The notes under the pieces are model-generated. The model was not told the DNA's origin. It searched no databases and saw nothing but the letters and a program-made list of their open reading frames with translations. Both the position numbers and the translations under genes were made by a program. From Oceanospirillaceae bacterium (GTDB taxonomy: Bacteria; Pseudomonadota; Gammaproteobacteria; Pseudomonadales; Oceanobacteraceae), in contig PBNY01000090.1 in the NCBI GenBank assembly GCA_002723385.1, positions 1-59,460 of the forward strand: a stretch of DNA of 59,460 nucleotides. The letters run 5' to 3'. Positions 43,041-51,360 of the stretch are shown here, in pieces (positions within the stretch are counted from its first letter, which is position 1; every line of letters begins with the position of its first letter).

Positions 43041-43328
43041 ATGGCTCTGGAACAAGATCAGGTACGGAATATTGCCGAACTGGCCCGTCTGCAAATCGAC
43101 GAAAACCAGATTGGCGAATACCAGAAAAACCTGACCAACATCCTGGATCTGGTTGACCAACTGTCGACTGCCGACACCACAGGCGTAGAACCCATGGCAC
43201 ACCCGCTTGACGCGGTTCAGCGTTTGCGTGCGGATGCCGTCACCGAGTCCAATCAGCGCGAACACTTCCAGACCATCGCCCCTGCAACCGACAACGGCCA
43301 CTACCTGGTCCCACGCGTCATTGAGTGA
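43041..43328 (+). CDS. gatC: Aspartyl/glutamyl-tRNA(Asn/Gln) amidotransferase subunit C
   Basis: 95-aa subunit that wraps around GatA and GatB and stabilises the complex. The frame is open from 42849 inside mreB, but the ATG at 43041 with GGAG upstream gives the usual protein: MALEQDQVRNIAELARLQID, ending HYLVPRVIE. The C-terminal VPRVI element is the family signature. First gene of gatCAB. Confidence 0.95.
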   Translation: MALEQDQVRNIAELARLQIDENQIGEYQKNLTNILDLVDQLSTADTTGVEPMAHPLDAVQRLRADAVTESNQREHFQTIAPATDNGHYLVPRVIE

Positions 43329-43354
43329 TGCCACCAGGCTAAAGGACACATCTC

Positions 43355-44824
43355 ATGCACAACAAAACCATTGCGCAAATTGCGCGCGATCTGGCTGCCG
43401 GTGAATACTCCAGCGTCGAAATCACCCAGTCTCTGCTGACTCGCATCGAGCAGCTGGACAAAACTTACAACAGCTTTATTACCGTTACTGCCGAGCAGGC
43501 ACTGGCGCAGGCCAAAGCCGCCGACGAACAGCGCGCTGCGGGCAATGCCAATGCCTGGACAGGCGTTCCGATGGCGCACAAGGACATCTTCTGCACCAAC
43601 GGCGTACTGACTTCCTGTGCTTCGAAAATGCTGAGCAACTTCGTCGCGCCTTACGATGCGACCGTGGTCAGCAACTTTAATCAGGCCGGTGCAGTATCAC
43701 TGGGCAAGCTGAACATGGACGAGTTCGCCATGGGCTCCTCCAACGAAAGCTCCTACTACGGTGGCGTTAAAAACCCCTGGGACATCGAACGGGTACCGGG
43801 CGGTTCTTCCGGCGGTTCCGCCGCTGCCGTCGCCGCCCGACTGGTACCGGGTGCAACGGCAACCGATACCGGCGGCTCCATCCGTCAGCCTGCCGCCTTC
43901 TGTGGCATCACAGGCCTGAAGCCGACCTACGGTCGCGTATCTCGCTGGGGCATGATCGCGTTTGCGTCGTCTCTCGATCAGGGCGGCACCATGACCCGCA
44001 CCGCCGAAGACTCCGCCATGATGCTGAACGTGATGGCCAGTTTCGACCCCAAGGATTCCACCTGCGTTGATCAGGACATCCCGGATTACACCGCCACGCT
44101 GAATAACTCCATCGAAGGCCTGACCATCGGTCTGCCGAAGGAATACTTCCGCGACGACCTCAGCGCCGAGATGCAGCAGCAAGTGCGCGATGCCATCGCC
44201 GAGTTCGAGAAAATGGGCGCCAAGGTCAAGGAAATCAGCCTGCCAAACACGCATCTGGCGATTCCGGCCTACTACGTGGTCGCACCTGCCGAATGCTCCG
44301 CCAACCTGTCGCGCATGGACGGCGTCCGCTTCGGTCACCGCTGTGAAAACCCGCAAGACATCAACGACCTGTACAAGCGCTCCCGTGGCGAAGGCTTCGG
44401 TGAAGAAGTCAAACGCCGCATCATGGTTGGCGCTTACGCCCTGTCAGCCGGTTTCTACGACGCCTACTACAAGCAGGCCCAGCAAGTACGTCGTCTGATC
44501 AAAAACGACTTTGTCGAAGCGTTCAAGGAAGTCGATGTAATCATGAGCCCGACCACGCCATCCCCGGCTTTCAAGGCCGGTGAAAAAACCAGCGACCCGG
44601 TGGCCATGTACCTCGAAGACATCTTCACCATCGCCCTGAACCTGGCTGGTCTGCCGGGCATGTCGATTCCGTGTGGACAAGTTGCAGCCGAAGGCGGCAA
44701 CCCGCTGCCGGTTGGCCTGCAACTGATCGGCAACTACTTTGACGAGGCCCGCCTGCTCAACCTGGGTCATCAGTTCCAACAAGCAACCGACTGGCACCAG
44801 CAAGCGCCAGCGGATCTGGCATAA
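43355..44824 (+). CDS. gatA: Aspartyl/glutamyl-tRNA amidotransferase subunit A
   Basis: Amidase subunit (489 aa) that releases ammonia from glutamine for transamidation. Ser-cisSer-Lys triad: lysine in [12 protein letters not shown], cis-Ser in [20 protein letters not shown], nucleophile Ser in [15 protein letters not shown]. The ATG has AAAGGA upstream. Followed by gatB after ten bases. With GatB and GatC it converts Glu-tRNA(Gln) or Asp-tRNA(Asn) to the amidated form. Confidence 0.97.
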   Translation: MHNKTIAQIARDLAAGEYSSVEITQSLLTRIEQLDKTYNSFITVTAEQALAQAKAADEQRAAGNANAWTGVPMAHKDIFCTNGVLTSCASKMLSNFVAPYDATVVSNFNQAGAVSLGKLNMDEFAMGSSNESSYYGGVKNPWDIERVPGGSSGGSAAAVAARLVPGATATDTGGSIRQPAAFCGITGLKPTYGRVSRWGMIAFASSLDQGGTMTRTAEDSAMMLNVMASFDPKDSTCVDQDIPDYTATLNNSIEGLTIGLPKEYFRDDLSAEMQQQVRDAIAEFEKMGAKVKEISLPNTHLAIPAYYVVAPAECSANLSRMDGVRFGHRCENPQDINDLYKRSRGEGFGEEVKRRIMVGAYALSAGFYDAYYKQAQQVRRLIKNDFVEAFKEVDVIMSPTTPSPAFKAGEKTSDPVAMYLEDIFTIALNLAGLPGMSIPCGQVAAEGGNPLPVGLQLIGNYFDEARLLNLGHQFQQATDWHQQAPADLA

Positions 44825-44834
44825 GGAGACAATC

Positions 44835-46298
44835 ATGGAATGGGAAGTTGTGATCGGCCTTGAGATTCACGCTCAACTGGCCACCAAATCCAAGATTTTC
44901 TCGGGCGCGTCGACCGAGTACGGCGCTGACGCCAACACTCAGGCCTGTGCCGTTGACCTTGGTCTGCCGGGGGTACTGCCGGTATTTAACGAAGAAGCCC
45001 TGCGCATGGCGGTCAAGTTTGGCCTCGCCATTGATGCGGAAATCGGCAAGAAGTCGGTCTTCGACCGCAAAAACTACTTCTACCCGGATCTGCCCAAAGG
45101 CTACCAGACCACCCAGTTGCACCACCCGATTGTCGGCATGGGCCACATCGACATCGAGCTGGACGACGGCAGCACCCGCCGCATCAACGTCACTCGTGCG
45201 CATCTGGAAGAAGACGCCGGTAAATCGGTACATGAAGGCTTCGGCACCATGTCCGGTATCGACCTGAACCGCGCCGGTACGCCACTGGTCGAGATCGTTT
45301 CCGAGCCTGAAATGCGCTCCGCCAAGGAAGCGGCCGCTTACTTCCGCAAGATGCACAGCATCGTCACCTACCTCGGCATTTGTGACGGCGACCTGTCGCA
45401 AGGTTCAATGCGCTGTGACTGTAACGTTTCCCTGCGCCCGAAAGGTCAGGAAGAATTCGGCACCCGCACCGAGATCAAGAACGTCAACTCCTTCCGTAAC
45501 GTGGAACGAGCGATTGAAGTCGAAATCGAGCGTCAAATGGACATCCTCGAAGACGGCGGCAGCATCACCCAGGAAACCCGCCTCTACGACGCCGACAAGA
45601 ACGAGACCCGCAGCATGCGCTCCAAGGAAGTGGCCAACGACTACCGCTACTTCCCATGCCCGGATCTACTGCCGGTGATCATCGACGACAACTACATCGA
45701 AGCCGTGCGCGAGACCCTGCCAGAACTGCCAGACGCCAAACGTCATCGCTTCGTCAAGGATCACGGTCTTAGCACCACTGAGGCTGCGGTACTGGCCTCC
45801 AGCCGCGATCTGGCGCACTACTTCGAGACAGCAGCCCACGCCGCCAACGACTACAAGCTGGCCGCCAACTGGGTACAGGCTGACGTCTCTGCGGCGCTGA
45901 ACCGTCTGGAAATCAGCGTCACCGAACTGGCTGCGACCGCTGAACAGCTGGGCCGCATTCTGGTGCTGATCAAGGACAACACCCTTAACAACGGTGGTGC
46001 CAAGGAAGTCTTTAACGCACTGGTAGAAGGTAAAGGCGACGGCAGCGTTGACTGCATCGACTCCCTGATCGACAGCATGGGCCTGAAACAGGTATCCGAT
46101 ACCGGCGCGATTGAAGCCATCGTTGACGAAGTGTTGGCCAACAACCAGAAACTGGTAGAAAGCTACCTGGCAACGCCGGTTGAGAAACGCGGCAAAGCCA
46201 TGGGGCCGTTTATTGGCCAGACACGTAAAGCTGCCAAGGGTGTGAACCCGCAGGTGGTGATGGAAGTGTTGAAGAAAAAACTGAGTGAGCTGGGTTAA
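44835..46298 (+). CDS. gatB: Aspartyl/glutamyl-tRNA amidotransferase subunit B
   Basis: Kinase/transamidase subunit, 487 aa from the ATG at 44835 (AAGGAG upstream): [20 protein letters not shown]. Conserved runs: [31 protein letters not shown] and [20 protein letters not shown]. The C-terminal YqeY-like tail domain binds tRNA. The longer frame from 44739 overlaps gatA and was not used. Last gene of gatCAB; directly downstream lies the repeat cluster at 46325-46468. Confidence 0.97.
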   Translation: MEWEVVIGLEIHAQLATKSKIFSGASTEYGADANTQACAVDLGLPGVLPVFNEEALRMAVKFGLAIDAEIGKKSVFDRKNYFYPDLPKGYQTTQLHHPIVGMGHIDIELDDGSTRRINVTRAHLEEDAGKSVHEGFGTMSGIDLNRAGTPLVEIVSEPEMRSAKEAAAYFRKMHSIVTYLGICDGDLSQGSMRCDCNVSLRPKGQEEFGTRTEIKNVNSFRNVERAIEVEIERQMDILEDGGSITQETRLYDADKNETRSMRSKEVANDYRYFPCPDLLPVIIDDNYIEAVRETLPELPDAKRHRFVKDHGLSTTEAAVLASSRDLAHYFETAAHAANDYKLAANWVQADVSAALNRLEISVTELAATAEQLGRILVLIKDNTLNNGGAKEVFNALVEGKGDGSVDCIDSLIDSMGLKQVSDTGAIEAIVDEVLANNQKLVESYLATPVEKRGKAMGPFIGQTRKAAKGVNPQVVMEVLKKKLSELG

Positions 46299-46324
46299 TT
46301 TTCAATCACTCCCATCCTACGTAG

Positions 46325-46373
46325 AGGTCGGGCCCTGCCCCGACCTGTGGGAGCGAATTTATTCGCTCCCACA
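46325..46373. repeat. Two back-to-back REP-like palindromes
   Basis: The first is AGGTCGGG/CCCGACCT around a six-base loop (46325-46346). The second, sharing one base with it, is a 28-base palindrome TGTGGGAGCGAA/TTCGCTCCCACA (46346-46373). The second is of the GTGGGAGCG type common as intergenic REP elements in Pseudomonas and relatives. They follow gatB by 27 bases and could also stabilise or end its mRNA, but no T-run is present. Confidence 0.75.
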
Positions 46374-46393
46374 AATGCTGTAAGTCCGTAGGC

Positions 46394-46468
46394 TGTAATA
46401 ACGGAACGCCGCACAGCCAAGGCCTATTACATCGTTGCATTTGATGTATTAAGCGTTCCGCTAATACA
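46394..46468. repeat. Imperfect inverted repeat enclosing a second hairpin
   Basis: The arms at 46394-46409 and 46453-46468 match at 14 of 16 positions (TGTAATAACGGAACGC against the complement of the right arm). Inside lies TACATC/GATGTA (46427-46447 region). The whole looks like a small non-coding palindromic repeat unit about 75-90 bases long. A relative stands on the other side of the KAP gene at 48309-48340. Confidence 0.6.
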
Positions 46469-46502
46469 CCCCACGAATCCGGAATCAAAAACTTTGTAAC
46501 AT

Positions 46503-48254
46503 TTACACATCGGGTTTGCTTGGCCAAATATTTACAACTTCACTCAACACATTTGCAAGCTCTCGGATTGCTCCCTCCTTGAAACCAACCTGTAAATCAG
46601 TTGAAGCATATTCATTAACTTTACCGCTCAAATCCATAATTCCTTGCGCATCCTCCCCAAAGTCACATGTACAGAAATTACTTATCCGTCCGTATTTTTC
46701 AATTGCATTTGTAAAGCACATAATATCGCTGTGCGTCCAAGACTCAGTTATGCAAGACAAATAAAAATCAGCACATCTAAATTTAAACAGTCTTTCTGTT
46801 TTGGTTTTAGCATAGAAATTACTCTCAGACTTTATAAACGATTTTCTCACATCATCGAAGAATTCATTAATGGATTTGTCAAAATTAGACTTTCCATACT
46901 TTGCTGCCAATTTTGAAAGAGCAACATCAACATCTGACCCTTCACTAGGGGGCTCTTCAGGATACCCAAACGGAAAACTCATATTCTGAAATTCCTTAGC
47001 ATATCCATGATCTTCAATATATTTATCGAGAGGCTCCAAATCAGGAGGAATTTCTACATATCTACGTCTTGCCAAATCGTCAGCAACAGTACAACATCGA
47101 CACCATCTGTCATAATCAACCGAATCCAACCCAATATATTCAAACAATTCAACTACTGCTTTATCAAGAGTTTCTTGATCAACAAATACAATATATTTCC
47201 CAAGGAGTTTATCAAGAGGGGTTTCATTTTCTGGCATAAACCCCATATTCGATATTTCCGATGCAGATACCAGCTCACCACAGCTGAATTTTAAAATTTC
47301 AATATGTGTTTTATCGATTGCCCCGAAGAGTACCTTTAAAATTTCTTCGTCATTATCATTTACTTCCTTCCCTGCGAATAGTCTTGTAGGTTCACTGGAT
47401 AGTTTTGATAACCACGATCCACTGAAAGCCGCCTCCCTAATTTGTTCTGAGCTAGCTGAGTACCAGACATTCAAAGCTACAGCAGCGATAACGGTTTTAG
47501 CTAAATAACCAGAATTCTTAAGATTTTTGCAAGTCGTTACTTCCTGAATCAACGAAGCAGACTTCTTCAGAATCCTCAAATTATTTATTTCTGCCTTTTC
47601 CAATATACTTTTTATTTCTTGTTCGTATCCAGTTAGGTCAACCTCAGAAAAAGCTATATCAAAAATTTCTAAAAAACCTAGCGAAAAACTATAACTTCGC
47701 GACAAAACCTTCTCGAAAACATCATCAAGATTCTCGTCGTCCAATTTACTTTTATTTCCAACTAATAAAAACCTGACACTATTACCCTCTGCAAGGGTAA
47801 AGCATAGCGCCACAATCAAGCGCATGGTTTTTGAATCAACCCTTTCCAAATCATCCACAACAAAACAATGCCCATTTATCTTTTTTAGAGCCTGTTCAAA
47901 AATAACATCTTTGAATGCTCCAACAGCCATTCCTAAACTACCAGAGACACCGTCATCTGAATATTTTATAGACTGAAAAGGCTTTATAATATTATCAAAC
48001 CAACGACCTGAAAATTCTCTACCTGTAAGATACGAAGATATCAGCTTAGATTTAAAGCTTTCAAGTGAATAAACGTCAAAAACTGAGATGTAGTGAAATT
48101 CAACATCACCAACTATTTTTTTAAATTCATTATTCACAAAATGAGTTTTTCCTACACCCCATTCCCCATCAAGAAAAACGACTGGCGGGAAACAGTTATC
48201 CTTCAACTGTTTATCAATTCGTTCCGCCAAACATCCAAATCCAGTATTGCTCAT
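46503..48254 (-). CDS. KAP-family P-loop NTPase, likely acquired
   Basis: Protein of 583 aa from the ATG at 48254 (GAGGG five bases upstream). It starts almost directly with a KAP-type P-loop: Walker A GEWGVGKT at 30-37, then about 95 residues later Walker B VVDDLERVD at 132-140, with the double acidic pair of the family, and LLVGNKSKL as a sensor-like strand (about 165). No membrane helices are evident, unlike many KAP proteins that carry them between the Walker motifs. The C-terminal 350 residues are unrecognised and helical. Base use is far more A/T-rich than the surrounding genes. KAP proteins include PifA of the F plasmid, which excludes phage T7; a defence role is possible but not shown. 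No partner gene is adjacent on the same strand. Confidence 0.8.
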   Translation of the reverse strand: MSNTGFGCLAERIDKQLKDNCFPPVVFLDGEWGVGKTHFVNNEFKKIVGDVEFHYISVFDVYSLESFKSKLISSYLTGREFSGRWFDNIIKPFQSIKYSDDGVSGSLGMAVGAFKDVIFEQALKKINGHCFVVDDLERVDSKTMRLIVALCFTLAEGNSVRFLLVGNKSKLDDENLDDVFEKVLSRSYSFSLGFLEIFDIAFSEVDLTGYEQEIKSILEKAEINNLRILKKSASLIQEVTTCKNLKNSGYLAKTVIAAVALNVWYSASSEQIREAAFSGSWLSKLSSEPTRLFAGKEVNDNDEEILKVLFGAIDKTHIEILKFSCGELVSASEISNMGFMPENETPLDKLLGKYIVFVDQETLDKAVVELFEYIGLDSVDYDRWCRCCTVADDLARRRYVEIPPDLEPLDKYIEDHGYAKEFQNMSFPFGYPEEPPSEGSDVDVALSKLAAKYGKSNFDKSINEFFDDVRKSFIKSESNFYAKTKTERLFKFRCADFYLSCITESWTHSDIMCFTNAIEKYGRISNFCTCDFGEDAQGIMDLSGKVNEYASTDLQVGFKEGAIRELANVLSEVVNIWPSKPDV

Positions 48255-48308
48255 AATTCCCTCTATAATCAAAATTCGTAGTAACGCAAGCCCAAATAGC
48301 TGAACATT

Positions 48309-48340
48309 CTACCGGGTAGCGCTTCGCCAATACATCCTAC
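48309..48340. repeat. REP-like intergenic repeat, right flank of the KAP gene
   Basis: Reading on the minus strand the element begins GTAGGATGTATTGGCGAAGCG and continues to a CTACCCGGTAG palindrome. Its first half resembles the arm of the left-flank repeat (GTGTATTAGCGGAACGC). Elements of the form GTAGGATG..GCGAAGCG are frequent between genes in Gammaproteobacteria. Confidence 0.55.
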
Positions 48341-48419
48341 TTATCTAAATGGTCCGAGTTGTACTGGTCATAATGATTCCTCACGCAGGGGATGTTCAAA
48401 GCTAGCACAGGCTTAATCG

Positions 48420-48441
48420 CGGTTTAAACCGCTCCCACAAA
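48420..48441. repeat. GCGGTTTAAACCGC palindrome with CGCTCCCACAAA tail
   Basis: A perfect 14-base palindrome is followed by CGCTCCCACAAA (48430-48441). The same 12 bases in the same orientation occur at 46364-46375 on the other side of the KAP gene. It is of the same REP type as the left-flank element. Confidence 0.65.
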
Positions 48442-48474
48442 AGCCGCCACATTTCGAACAAAAACCATAAAAAA

Positions 48475-48534
48475 GTGCATTTTGCACACCAACCCCGCTA
48501 GAATGGAATAAATCCACATACATCGGGAGTGCAC
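48475..48534 (+). promoter_or_regulatory. Promoter and putative autoregulatory operator of the Xre-RES operon
   Basis: Inverted repeat GTGCA-TTT-TGCAC (48475-48487) overlaps the expected -35 position of a promoter with -10 TAGAAT (48499-48504). The same core, GTGCAC (48529-48534), occurs again between the GGGAG ribosome-binding site and the ATG at 48536. This arrangement suits autorepression by the Xre antitoxin; binding is inferred. Confidence 0.5.
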
Positions 48535-48535
48535 C

Positions 48536-48907
48536 ATGTCTGCCCAACTTGAACAACGCCCCGACCCTGCTGCCGTGTTATGCAAGGCTCTCTTCAATGC
48601 CGCTGATCAGTTAACGCTGAAGCAGGAGGAGCTAGGCAAGGTGATTGGCAGTAATCGAACCAGTGTTTCTCGCCTGAAGCAAAAAGGTTCGCTTGATCCT
48701 GCATCCAAGCAAGGTGAGTTAGCGCTATTGCTGATTCGAGCAGCACGCGCCTTGTTTGCTCTGGCTGGCGGCGATCAGGACTGGATCGCACATTTTATGC
48801 GCTCCCCCAACAAAATCACCGGTGGTGTTCCGGCGGAGCAGATTCAGTCCGTTCAGGGATTGATGCGTGTTGTGATGTATCTGGATGCCATCCGGGGCAA
48901 GGTCTGA
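48536..48907 (+). CDS. Xre/MbcA/ParS-type antitoxin with DUF2384 domain
   Basis: 123-aa antitoxin of a type II toxin-antitoxin pair. Residues about 25-55 form a degenerate Xre helix-turn-helix (EELGKVIGSNRTSVSRLKQK). The C-terminal half is the MbcA/ParS toxin-binding domain, DUF2384 (ALFALAGGDQDWIAHFMRSP, then GGVPAEQIQSVQGLMRVVMY, ending LDAIRGKV). In the family the two domains bind the operator and block the RES active site. The stop codon overlaps the start of the toxin gene (TGATGA). GGGAG precedes the ATG. Confidence 0.9.
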   Translation: MSAQLEQRPDPAAVLCKALFNAADQLTLKQEELGKVIGSNRTSVSRLKQKGSLDPASKQGELALLLIRAARALFALAGGDQDWIAHFMRSPNKITGGVPAEQIQSVQGLMRVVMYLDAIRGKV

Positions 48908-49656
48908 TGATTTGGGAGGCCTGCGACGGGCCCGAGCATGTCTGCTCGATCAGTGGCTCTTTATATCGCCTAGTGGAAAATCAGGAGCAAGTGGCCACTA
49001 CGGGTTATGTCGATACATTGGAAGAACAGGCAGTGCTCGAAGAATTACTGGATAGCTCAAAACCCGACTACCCAACCGACGCGCCCAATGAACTGCATTA
49101 TCTGCTCAAAACGCCGTTTCGTTACCCGCCTTTGTTGTGGGGATCGCGTTTTGGCCGAGTACACGAACCCAGCCTGTTTTATGGCGGTGCGACTCTGGAG
49201 GCGACACTGTCCGAATCGGCTTATTACCGTTTCGTATTTTTGCTGTCTATGGAAGCGAAGCCACCCAAATCCCGCCTGAACACGGAACACACGGTATTCA
49301 GCGTGGGCTATGAATCGGAGCGTGGAATTCAACTGCAAAAAGCGCCATTCAATAGCTACCAAGACCAATTGGCTGATCGACAGCACTACTCTGCCTCTCA
49401 AGCGTTAGGCACCTCGATGCGTTCAGCCAATATAGAGGCATTCCAATATCTCTCTGCCCGCTCAATAGAACCTGAGGTCTGTGTTGCACTCTACACTCCG
49501 TCTGCATTCACTGGCACAGAGCCGCGTTCAATGGAAAACTGGTTGTGTGAGCTGAACGCTGAGCAGGTGACTTTCAAGGCCATTCAATCGTCACAGATTT
49601 ATCGTTTTTCAAAATTCCAGTTCGAAGTCGATGGGGTATTTCCAACGCCTGCCTGA
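48907..49656 (+). CDS. RES-domain toxin (NAD+-degrading)
   Basis: 249-aa RES protein. The RES fold residues are visible as SGSLYRLVENQEQ (Arg), RVHEPSLFYGGATLEATLSE with ESAYYR (Glu, Ser), and ALYTPSAFTG further on. Characterised relatives (MbcT, PsRES) deplete NAD+ in the cytosol and stop growth. Longer than MbcT and with an N-terminal part of about 60 residues of unclear role (TLEEQAVLEELLDSSKPDYP). Translationally coupled to the antitoxin. No further gene follows on this strand before the terminator region at 49674. Confidence 0.9.
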   Translation: MIWEACDGPEHVCSISGSLYRLVENQEQVATTGYVDTLEEQAVLEELLDSSKPDYPTDAPNELHYLLKTPFRYPPLLWGSRFGRVHEPSLFYGGATLEATLSESAYYRFVFLLSMEAKPPKSRLNTEHTVFSVGYESERGIQLQKAPFNSYQDQLADRQHYSASQALGTSMRSANIEAFQYLSARSIEPEVCVALYTPSAFTGTEPRSMENWLCELNAEQVTFKAIQSSQIYRFSKFQFEVDGVFPTPA

Positions 49657-49673
49657 TTCCATCCCGGAAGAAC

Positions 49674-49706
49674 AAAAACGTTCCCATGTAGCGCATGGGA
49701 ACGTGT
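49674..49706 (-). terminator. Terminator of the cytochrome c peroxidase gene
   Basis: Perfect 11-base stem ACGTTCCCATG/CATGGGAACGT with a five-base loop, followed on the minus strand by five T. It lies 25 bases after the stop at 49731, and on the other side 18 bases after the RES gene. Confidence 0.88.
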
Positions 49707-49730
49707 ACTCAAAAAATATAATTCAGACCA

Positions 49731-50735
49731 TCACATCTCTTCAGACGCTACCGCAGGTATCGAGCGGATATTATCCAGTGACTTCAGGAAAGCCGTAATA
49801 CTCTGCACTTTTTCGTCAGACAGTTTCTGCCCCAACTGGTACCAGGCCATGTCCTTGACGGCTTGCTCCAGAGTGGCCGCCTTGCCGTCGTGGAAGTAAG
49901 GTGCTGTACGGGAAATATCACGCAGTGACGGCACCTTGAACACAAAGCGTTCGCTCTCTTGCTGAGTAACCGCATAACGACCCAGGTCGTGCGTGTTCGG
50001 ATAGGCGTTGACCATGCCCATTTTCTGGTAGCTGTTGGCGCCCAGCAGGCTACCGTTGTGACACGCGATGCAGCCAGAACCGATGAAGTCTTGCAGACCT
50101 TGTTGTTCGACCAGGGTCAGCGCCTTATCGTCTCCCTCAAGGAAACGATCGAAACGGTCTTCTGTGACCAATGTACGCTCAAACGCGGCAATGGCATCAG
50201 CAACGTTAGCGTAGGTCAGTGGTGCTTCTTCGGTGGTGTAAACGGCTTTGAACGCTTGAGCGTAGCCCGCCTGTTCCAGCTTGTTGATGGCTGTGTTTTC
50301 ATCTGGCAAGCCCATTTCAATCGGATTCAGAATCGGGCCTTTGGCCTGTTCTTTCAAATCAGGCGCACGGCCATCCCAGAACTGGGCGATATGGAAACCG
50401 GCATTCCAGACACTGGGTGAATTACGATCACCACGCTCCCCCAAAGCCCCCGGCGAAGTGGGCTCGTTATCGACACCCGACTTCAAGCCATCAACACGGT
50501 GACACGAGTTACAGGACTGGGTGCCGTTAATCGACAGCGCTGTCTCAAAGTACAGCTTTTCACCGAGGCGAACTTTCTCTGCCGAATCGTTTTCTGATCC
50601 CGGCATGGTTTCAGGAAGCGGTTTAAAGAAGTTATTGGCCTGGGTACGCAAGGCCGATGTGTCCAGCGCGACTGAAATCGGCACCATAGCCATCGCAATC
50701 ACAGAACCGGCCAGTACCTGGCGGACAAAGTTCAT
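49731..50735 (-). CDS. Di-haem cytochrome c peroxidase (CcpA/MauG family)
   Basis: Periplasmic enzyme of 334 aa from the ATG at 50735. Signal peptide at residues 1 to about 24 (VLAGSVIAMAMVPISVA). Two CxxCH haem sites: CNSCH at 75-79 (peroxidatic) and CIACH at 222-226 (electron transfer). Other family runs: RNSPSVWNAGFHIAQFWDGR and KVPSLRDISRTAPYFHDGKA. It reduces hydrogen peroxide with electrons from cytochrome c. The frame extends upstream to 50792, but the extra 19 residues contain no signal sequence. Single-gene unit with a terminator after it. Confidence 0.93.
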   Translation of the reverse strand: MNFVRQVLAGSVIAMAMVPISVALDTSALRTQANNFFKPLPETMPGSENDSAEKVRLGEKLYFETALSINGTQSCNSCHRVDGLKSGVDNEPTSPGALGERGDRNSPSVWNAGFHIAQFWDGRAPDLKEQAKGPILNPIEMGLPDENTAINKLEQAGYAQAFKAVYTTEEAPLTYANVADAIAAFERTLVTEDRFDRFLEGDDKALTLVEQQGLQDFIGSGCIACHNGSLLGANSYQKMGMVNAYPNTHDLGRYAVTQQESERFVFKVPSLRDISRTAPYFHDGKAATLEQAVKDMAWYQLGQKLSDEKVQSITAFLKSLDNIRSIPAVASEEM

Positions 50736-50911
50736 AGCGTTATTCCTGGAAGTAAATTGAGGAACAACGACACTACATAACCAACCAGGCATATTTAAGA
50801 CAAGGAAATCTATCGCGTCGATAGGAAAGGACTAAACAAGACAAATATTGACCTATGTCTATATTCATCAAAACACTCCCCCCATTCTGTGGAAATGAAG
50901 GGAGTCAGGGT

Positions 50912-51343
50912 TCAGCTTCGCAACACCATCACGCTGCAATGGGCATGGCGGACAACCCGTTCCGCATTGGAGCCGACGAAGTAGCTACCAATACCTGGTT
51001 TCTGAGCCATCATGACAATGGTGTCAGCCTTAACCTTCTGGGCTTCTTCCAATATTTGCTCATGAATACTGCCACGGCGCACATGGCAGTCGTAGCGATA
51101 TTGCGCTGGCATATGTTGCTGAATCAGAGCCGTCAGATGTGTTTTAACTTCCTGACGACGCTCCTTCTCTCTGGTCGGATCGACATGGGGGGAACCAGCC
51201 TTGTGAATCAGGCTATCGTCCACATAGAGCAGATCAAAGCGCGCTTCAGGTCGATCCCCCACCAGCTGGCAAGCTGCCTTGATCAGAACGGGTAGCTCTT
51301 CTTCATGGGCCAGATCGACGGGAATCAGTATATTCATACTCAT
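50912..51343 (-). CDS. Universal stress protein UspA-type, in TRAP operon
   Basis: 143-aa UspA protein with the fold start MNILIPVDLAHEEELPVLIK and the C-terminal nucleotide loop GIGSYFVGSNAERVVRHAHC. The ATG at 51343 has AAGGA upstream. It begins 17 bases after the dctM stop, on the same strand, so it is the last gene of the TRAP operon. In Halomonas elongata the ectoine transporter teaABC is followed by teaD, an ATP-binding UspA protein that lowers transporter activity; the same order here suggests a similar regulatory role, an inference from context. Confidence 0.9.
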   Translation of the reverse strand: MSMNILIPVDLAHEEELPVLIKAACQLVGDRPEARFDLLYVDDSLIHKAGSPHVDPTREKERRQEVKTHLTALIQQHMPAQYRYDCHVRRGSIHEQILEEAQKVKADTIVMMAQKPGIGSYFVGSNAERVVRHAHCSVMVLRS

Positions 51344-51360
51344 AACAAATCCTTTAACCT

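Noticed and set aside
46306-46527. 73-aa minus-strand frame after gatB
   Set aside because: Covers the palindromic repeats entirely; its codons are the repeat sequence itself.
46321-48450. CRISPR array or transposon ends around the KAP gene
   Set aside because: The repeats are palindromic, few and unevenly spaced, with no transposase gene; they fit REP-like intergenic repeats better.
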